Shown here in pieces: positions 58,836-64,000 of a stretch of DNA of 64,000 bases. This DNA comes from Centroberyx gerrardi (lineage: Eukaryota; Chordata; Actinopteri; Beryciformes; Berycidae): positions 29,565,565-29,629,564 of the forward strand of contig NC_136003.1 in NCBI RefSeq assembly GCF_048128805.1. Direction: 5' to 3'. Made by a program: the position numbers and the translations under genes. The notes beneath the pieces were generated by a model. The model saw only the letters and a list, made by a program, of their open reading frames with translations, did no database searches and was not told the origin of the DNA. Numbering within the stretch: the first letter of the stretch is position 1; each line of letters starts with the position of its first letter.

Positions 58836-59831
58836 GTACTTAGTTTTACACATCGGAGGTTTTGCTGACGCTCTAAATCAGAGTGATGTTAAAATGAGTG
58901 CAGAAAGGCAACCAATAAGTGCAAGAGTCACAATAGCAGCGAAGAATATTCTTGCATGTTGGCCCGGTTTCCACTGCACAACAAAACATGGCTAGCCAGT
59001 TTCTTCTTTGGCAAAATTTGTGGGATCTTTGTTGCATCTTTTCGCCAACAGAAGTTGCGTAGCAACTGAGCAGTAGATTTACAAGATTTAATAGTAGTTT
59101 GATCATTTTATTCAGGTATACTGGGACACAGCTACAAAAAAATAGCCTGTAAAATCTGCGATGAGATGAAATTTTCTTTACTTAAAGAGCTGCTAACCAC
59201 CTAAAAGAAGTGTGGGTTTTACTGGAGAGTTGCCATCGAGTGTCACTTGATGGTATAAATGCTGTTTCCACCCTGCCAAGAATACAATTTTGGGGGAAAC
59301 ACTGTATTCTTGTAATTTTTTTGTAATTTTTTGGGCCTGAAAATTGTCAAATTTGAAGATATTGAACATAGGCACAAAATATCGGCTATCAGCAGCTTCA
59401 GTACGAAAATATCGGTCTTCAAAAACCTATATTGGTCAACCCAGAGAGAGAGAGTGCTTTATTAAGCCCTATTAGGTATTGAAAATTGTTATTGTGTAGT
59501 TGTATGTGAGCTCTCTATAGCCATTTTATCAATTAAATCAATTCAAGTCAACAGTTAATAGTCAATAAAATCATTGAAAGAGTCATTACATGCAGATAGG
59601 TGATCAGAGTGGTAGCAGGAGTGCCAGGTTGTGACTAACATCCCCCTTTCCTTTCCCGTGTCTCAGGTGGAGAAGGTGCTGGCCCTCCATGAGCTGAGCT
59701 CGTCCACGCTGCACCACACACAGGGCTGCTCCGCGCTGGACGGCCAGGGGCTGCAGCCCGGCCTGGAGAAGCTCTACGAGATGGTCCTGAAGAGGAAGAA
59801 GATGCTTCGGCACAGCAAGAAGAAGAGATGA
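58392..59831 (+). CDS. arl4d: arl4d, ARF-like small GTPase (2 coding exons)
   Basis: ARL4 proteins are plasma-membrane and nuclear ARF-family GTPases that recruit cytohesin/ARNO. Exons 58392-58835 and 59667-59831 join in phase 0 to 202 residues (human ARL4D: 201). Visible motifs are Gly2 (MGNQLTE, myristoylation), P-loop GLDSAGKT (27-34), switch region TKGFN (51-55), WDVGGQE (76-82), NKQD (136-139) and CSALDG (G5). A basic C-terminus [13 protein letters not shown] acts as nuclear and membrane targeting signal in ARL4s. The ending [10 protein letters not shown] and the neighbours nbr1 and tmem106a point to ARL4D rather than A or C. Start choice: the ATG gives the exact family N-terminus. Confidence 0.95.
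59667..59831 (+). CDS. arl4d: arl4d coding exon 2 (C-terminus)
   Basis: Starts [20 protein letters not shown] after TGTCTCAG and continues [20 protein letters not shown] to the basic tail and TGA. It aligns without gap to the C-terminus of human ARL4D. Confidence 0.95.
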   Translation: MEKVLALHELSSSTLHHTQGCSALDGQGLQPGLEKLYEMVLKRKKMLRHSKKKR

Positions 59832-60880
59832 AGGGGACGAGGAGGAGGGGGGTTAGCAGTTGTTTATTGTCTGAACAGATACTTGTCTGAGGAACTTGAC
59901 GAGGGTCCTGTTGGCGACACTTTTGGAACGTTGGTGGGTAAAACCTGAAGGAATAAGGGTGAGATTGTTTCAAAAGCCTGTCGGTCCCTCAGACGAGTTG
60001 GGATGTTTCCAACCAAGTTCAAACTTAAGCTCCGAATTCTGTCCCATGCTGTCCTGCAGCCGTGCTACAGTGCTAATACCTGCCTGCATCCTCTAGACAC
60101 TTCAACGGACCTACTTCCCTTGGGATTGTTTTGGGGTTTTTCAGCACCCTTCCTTCCTTCTCCTCGTCCCCCATCCTTGAAGGAGTGTGGCGGAGAGAGA
60201 GAGAGGAAGTTCCAGGAGGACAGTTCAGAGGGGAAGAGAGAGACAGATCTGTGCAATATGTTGAACACAGCCACTGATGCACTCACTCCAACATTGAAGG
60301 ATATTTTCGTACCGTTGCGTACCTTTTGCCACATCTACTTTGACGTGAGAAACTGTAGTGCCAACAGCAAACTGCACTATCTGGAGCGTTGTTCCTGTTC
60401 CTATGGCATATGGCAGTTCCTTTCACCTAGTTTAAATGTTACACTTTGCTATGATTCTTTATGTTGCATGGATGTTCACCCAAATACCTGCTTGGGAATA
60501 TTAAGATGACACTTTTGTGGATCAAAAGAGGACTATTATTATTACTACTATTCCGGGTCAAAAATTGCCCAATGTTAAGTTAGGTATGCCGTTGGGACTA
60601 GAGTGGAGACGTGCCATGATAACATTACAAGCTGATGAACATGATGTTGTCAGACCTAAGGACAAACAACCCCTGCGGCTGCTAAGTCTAGTCATGCAAG
60701 TTCAAATTGTGTTTTTCACTCTTCACCACCATTGTTTGCTTGTCACAGTTCAGTGTTTTTTTTAGGGTTGGCTGACTGGTTGGTCGGTAGGTGAAGTTAC
60801 TACAAAGTTGTTTTTACATTGTGTACATACGTTTTTGTAAAACCTAAGCAAATGAATAAATTATTGAACAACCTTGGCAT
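59832..60880 (+). other. arl4d: arl4d 3' UTR
   Basis: About 1 kb of non-repetitive sequence after the stop, with the poly(A) signal AATAAA at 60855-60860. Short ORFs in it are not convincing. Confidence 0.65.
60855..60860 (+). terminator. arl4d polyadenylation signal AATAAA
   Basis: Canonical hexamer in AAATGAATAAATTATTG. Dispersed repeat sequence begins about 80 bp later, which fits a gene end here. Confidence 0.6.
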
Positions 60881-60939
60881 TATTTTCTGGAAATCTGTTT
60901 CTTTATTTGAAGTGTTGCTTTTTCATTTTATTTGCACTA

Positions 60940-61255
60940 GAGCTGAGCAATTAATGGAAAAAAATCAAATCAAATCCAAATCGCAATATGAATTTCTGCA
61001 ATTTCCAAATTGCAGAGGCTGCAATTCATTTCTTAAGAGAGAGGAGCGTCCAATATTGGTGAAAACCTTTCATCATACTCAAACTCAGTAAATCCTGCAC
61101 ACTGACATCTATTTGTTTTTTAACAAGATCACTTTTGTTCAAACAATTTTAAAAGTTCTAAAAAATGTATGACAAGAAAAACTTGAGATGATATGAATCG
61201 CAGTTTAAATCGCAATTGCAATATTCTTTCAATCAATATCATTCAGCCCTAATTT
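60940..61255. mobile_element. degenerate repeat (AGCTGAGCAATTAATGG...TCAGCCCTAA)
   Basis: AGAGCTGAGCAATTAATGGA at the left and ATATCATTCAGCCCTAATTT at the right, with CGCAATATGAATTTCTGCAA inside. Word content resembles 3225-3640. Confidence 0.5.
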
Positions 61256-63116
61256 GCACCACATCTGGACTTGGAACAGCTGAGAATCCGGCTACCCTAC
61301 ACTGTAGGAATGTGCTTCATGGTCACTCACAACACACAGGCGCCTCTATGGGAGAACAGAATAATGTGAGTGACTGGCAGTGATAGGTACAAACTAACGA
61401 TGGCCTTCAGTATTTTCAGATTCCTTGAGGTTATCAGCGCTGCATAGCAAAGCTCTTACAAATTCTACAAAACTGCTGTTATCTAGGAACCAAACAATTT
61501 CCAGTGTCAACATGAGCTAAACTTGCGTTATTCATACACACAGGCTGCTGCTACACATAACACATTTACAACTGTTGGCTGGATTTACTTTTCAGGCCCA
61601 GGCTGCATCTAGAGATATAACTGCCAATGTGATTCTGAAGACTTTGAAGACCGGGAAGACGAAGAGGTTGATCATTGCCATATGGGCATCATTCAGTTTC
61701 ATGTAGACAGTCACTCAGTTCACTACTTTCATCACTGCAGGCTAGAGCAGGTCATTTTTTCCATCCTTTCTCTCTTCCCCCCTCCCCACCTCTCTTGTTG
61801 CCCTTCTCTCTCTCTCTGTCCCTGCCTCTCCCTCATTCTCTCCCCCTCTCTCCCTTGTAATGGTATCAAGTGCCCAGGCTCATGTCACCGCCCTGTTTGA
61901 GGTGGTTTTGCCCTGAAGAGTCCATTCATGCGGAGTCCTTTTGAGTGAGAAAGGAGAGCTGTCATCTTGTGTATCAGTTTTCATGACGTCAAAATAGAGT
62001 CGGAGAGTCGGTAGCAGCTCAGATCTGCGTTTGTCGATACCAGGGAAGTGGATGTAATTTTACAGTTTCAGGGTTGCAGGGTTTATGGGATACAGAAAAC
62101 CTATTTATTTTTTTGTAAACCCCCTCCACCACCATCACGTTAGTTTTCTCTGTGTTTTTATGATCATGTGCCTGTGGAGCCATTTATCTTAGAAATAGTC
62201 GTTATGGAAATCAACAGGACTGCAGTATAGTTACAATGTCTTGGCTCAGGCTGATTAGCAACACAATCTGGATCCAGGAAGTCAGAAGTGAATTTCTGGA
62301 GGTGTAAAAAAGGACCCAGATCTTAATTGTTGTTTTCTGTAGATACAAGTCGTGGTTGATAAGAGAACCCCTGAGTTTTAGAACTTTCTATTGGGATTGG
62401 GATTGGGACTTTAGTCTGGATGATTTCTTGCAATTCATCTGTCTTGGCCTAAAACACAAAGGTGATCCATGACAGCATTTTGAACCGAAACCTATCTACC
62501 TATCTAACATTTATAACTTGAAAAAACTGAACCTGAAAGACATATAGGTTCACATTTTAAGGTATTATAGTTGTTAGCTAGCTAATCTAGGTAGCTAGTT
62601 AGCTAACTAGCCAGTAAGCTAGCTAACGTCCCTGCTAAATTCAAACTTGTTATTCCCGAGATTGTCAGTTAATTTGATAACTCTATCTGAAGTCCTCACT
62701 CATGTTTTGAAGGAACATTATTGTATCAGTCCTCCAGGTAGAGTTTCCCACCTCGAGTGTGATGTTAGTTCAAAATGGCCGCTGTGGGAATAATGTCAGG
62801 TCCATCTAGTTATAGCACCTTAGCACAGTCCTAAACTGTTTGTGGGAATTCTTGCCAATTAATTGCTGCTAAACTGCTGTACATGAGAAACCAAAGGCTG
62901 TGTAGACAGGTCAACACATGCTGACTTTCTCAGAGTTGAAATCATCAAGGCTTGTTGTAGCTTGTGTGCTTTAGCCAAGTGTTTTTTTTATATGTGCACA
63001 GAATAAGAAAAAGATCTGAGAGGTTTGGGCTTTCATGAATATTTGAAGGAGAAATGAAAGGAAGGCTGTGGGCAGGGTAGACTTCAAACAAACATATGCA
63101 TGCAGGCATGGACGCG

Positions 63117-63171
<55 letters not shown>

Positions 63172-63600
63172 ATAAGCTCACCTCACAACAGAAATCAATA
63201 ACAGTGGGTTGTTCACTACACTGCTAGACCAACTGTGCCATAGTAAGGCTAAATTTTACCACTGCAGCAAAGAATACTGTATAGACTGGTCTGATGTTTG
63301 TTGATTCAATTAAAAGCTTGTAATGTTGGTGATCAAGAAATGTAACTCATGTGACACACTTTGTAAGTTGCTCTCATCAGTTAAATGCCTAAAATGTAAA
63401 TGTAGAATCACAGCCAAGGAATGTTACCAGCCCAGGAGTCTGAGACGAGTATTTTTCAGTCAAGGGCAAGTGCAAAACTGTCCTCACTAGCCAGAATAAT
63501 TTGGGTTTGAGATGCAGGCAACTAGACAGGAACCCAAATCCTAAGGTTGCACCCCCTTTATTTGCCAAACACAGCTCATACAATGAAGGTCTGTTGTTCA
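61256..63600. other. intergenic DNA, no gene seen
   Basis: Holds a TC-rich run (61760-61857), the GTTAGCTAGC-type element homologous to 34625-35250 (62540-62810) and (CA)n at 63119-63170. No exon recognised. Confidence 0.55.
62540..62810. mobile_element. repeat homologous to 34625-35250
   Basis: Shares GGTTCACATTTTAA, TAGGTAGCTA, CCCTGCTAA, GAGCTAATTTGATAACT-like text, AGTCCTCACTCATGTTTTGA and TTCAAAATGGCCGCTGTG in the same order and orientation. Confidence 0.7.
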
Positions 63601-63611
63601 TCAATACTTAA

Positions 63612-64000
63612 GGCCACATCCACACTAATACGTTTTCGTTTTAAAACGGCGTTTTAAAACGAAAACGATCTCCGTCGACATGAGCGTTTCAGAATTAATC
63701 TCCGTCCATACTAACACGCCTGAAAACGCATATCACATGACCATTCACGTACACTGGGCATGCGCGTGCCGGTGTAAACAGGAAGCAGATTGTCTACTCT
63801 GCGGTTGGTCGCTTAGTTGCAGAAAATACTACGGAGGAAGAACAGCAACGGCGAAAAGTACGACCAGAGATTTCTTTGCTTGGACCGACGACGAGGTGGA
63901 ACTGTTACTGACAGTAACACACGAGTATAAGGCGGTCGAGGCGGACGTCGTGACTGATAAGACCCAATCAGGAAGTGAACGTGGGCGTCTGCGTCATTGT
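63612..64000 (+). mobile_element. DNA transposon with Myb/SANT fragment, family B copy 3 (cut by window end)
   Basis: Begins GGCCACATCCACACTAATAC, then matches copy 2 in the opposite orientation. At 63868-63950 the + strand reads FFAWTDDEVELLLTVTHEYK and AVEADVV, open to the window edge. The right end is outside the window. Confidence 0.85.

Overview
The window is vertebrate nuclear DNA, almost certainly from a ray-finned (teleost) fish. The evidence is split genes with GT-AG introns, dense (CA)n/(TC)n/(GGAT)n microsatellites, many short inverted-repeat transposons of the kind common in fish, and a gene order matching human 17q21.31 (NBR1 - TMEM106A - antisense CCDC200 - ARL4D). There are no operons, CRISPR arrays, prophages or other prokaryotic systems. 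All identifications come from hand reading and from what I remember of these families.

Region 1 (744-22359, + strand): nbr1, the selective-autophagy receptor. Twenty-one coding exons were joined by hand. They cover the end of the PB1 domain, the ZZ zinc finger, a coiled coil, the four-tryptophan/NBR1 domain, the LC3-interacting region, the membrane-binding amphipathic helix and the C-terminal UBA domain. The first PB1 exons lie upstream of the window. The ZZ exon has a one-base frame discrepancy in a poly-G run. The introns carry an ~840-bp ACT-repeat satellite and many nested inverted-repeat transposons.

Region 2 (22360-28790): the 3' UTR of nbr1 and intergenic DNA made of nested transposons and two G-rich tracts.

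Region 3 (about 28800-43200, + strand): tmem106a. A CpG-rich non-coding first exon is followed by seven coding exons (31678-40571) for a 253-aa type II lysosomal/plasma-membrane protein.

Region 4 (42809-52582, - strand): a candidate small gene made of exons too short for ORF finders. Three phase-compatible exons encode an arginine-rich N-terminal motif (HWEARRRQ..LDRR) and a C-terminal CxxC. Its motif, position and strand suggest the fish counterpart of human CCDC200 (formerly LINC00854). A tRNA-Glu(TTC) and a tRNA-Ser(TGA) lie in the same interval.

Region 5 (about 56960-60880, + strand): arl4d, an ARF-like GTPase of 202 aa. It has a non-coding first exon, an 84-codon upstream ORF in the leader, and a phase-0 intron inside the coding sequence.

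Region 6 (60881-64000): intergenic repeats, ending in a truncated copy of a transposon family that carries a Myb/SANT-like fragment. Two more copies lie at 21322-21943 and 46593-47148.

No new multi-gene system was found. The most notable observations are the candidate antisense ccdc200 gene, the frame break in nbr1, the intron within arl4d, and the transposon family with its unoccupied-site paralogue at 55.3 kb.
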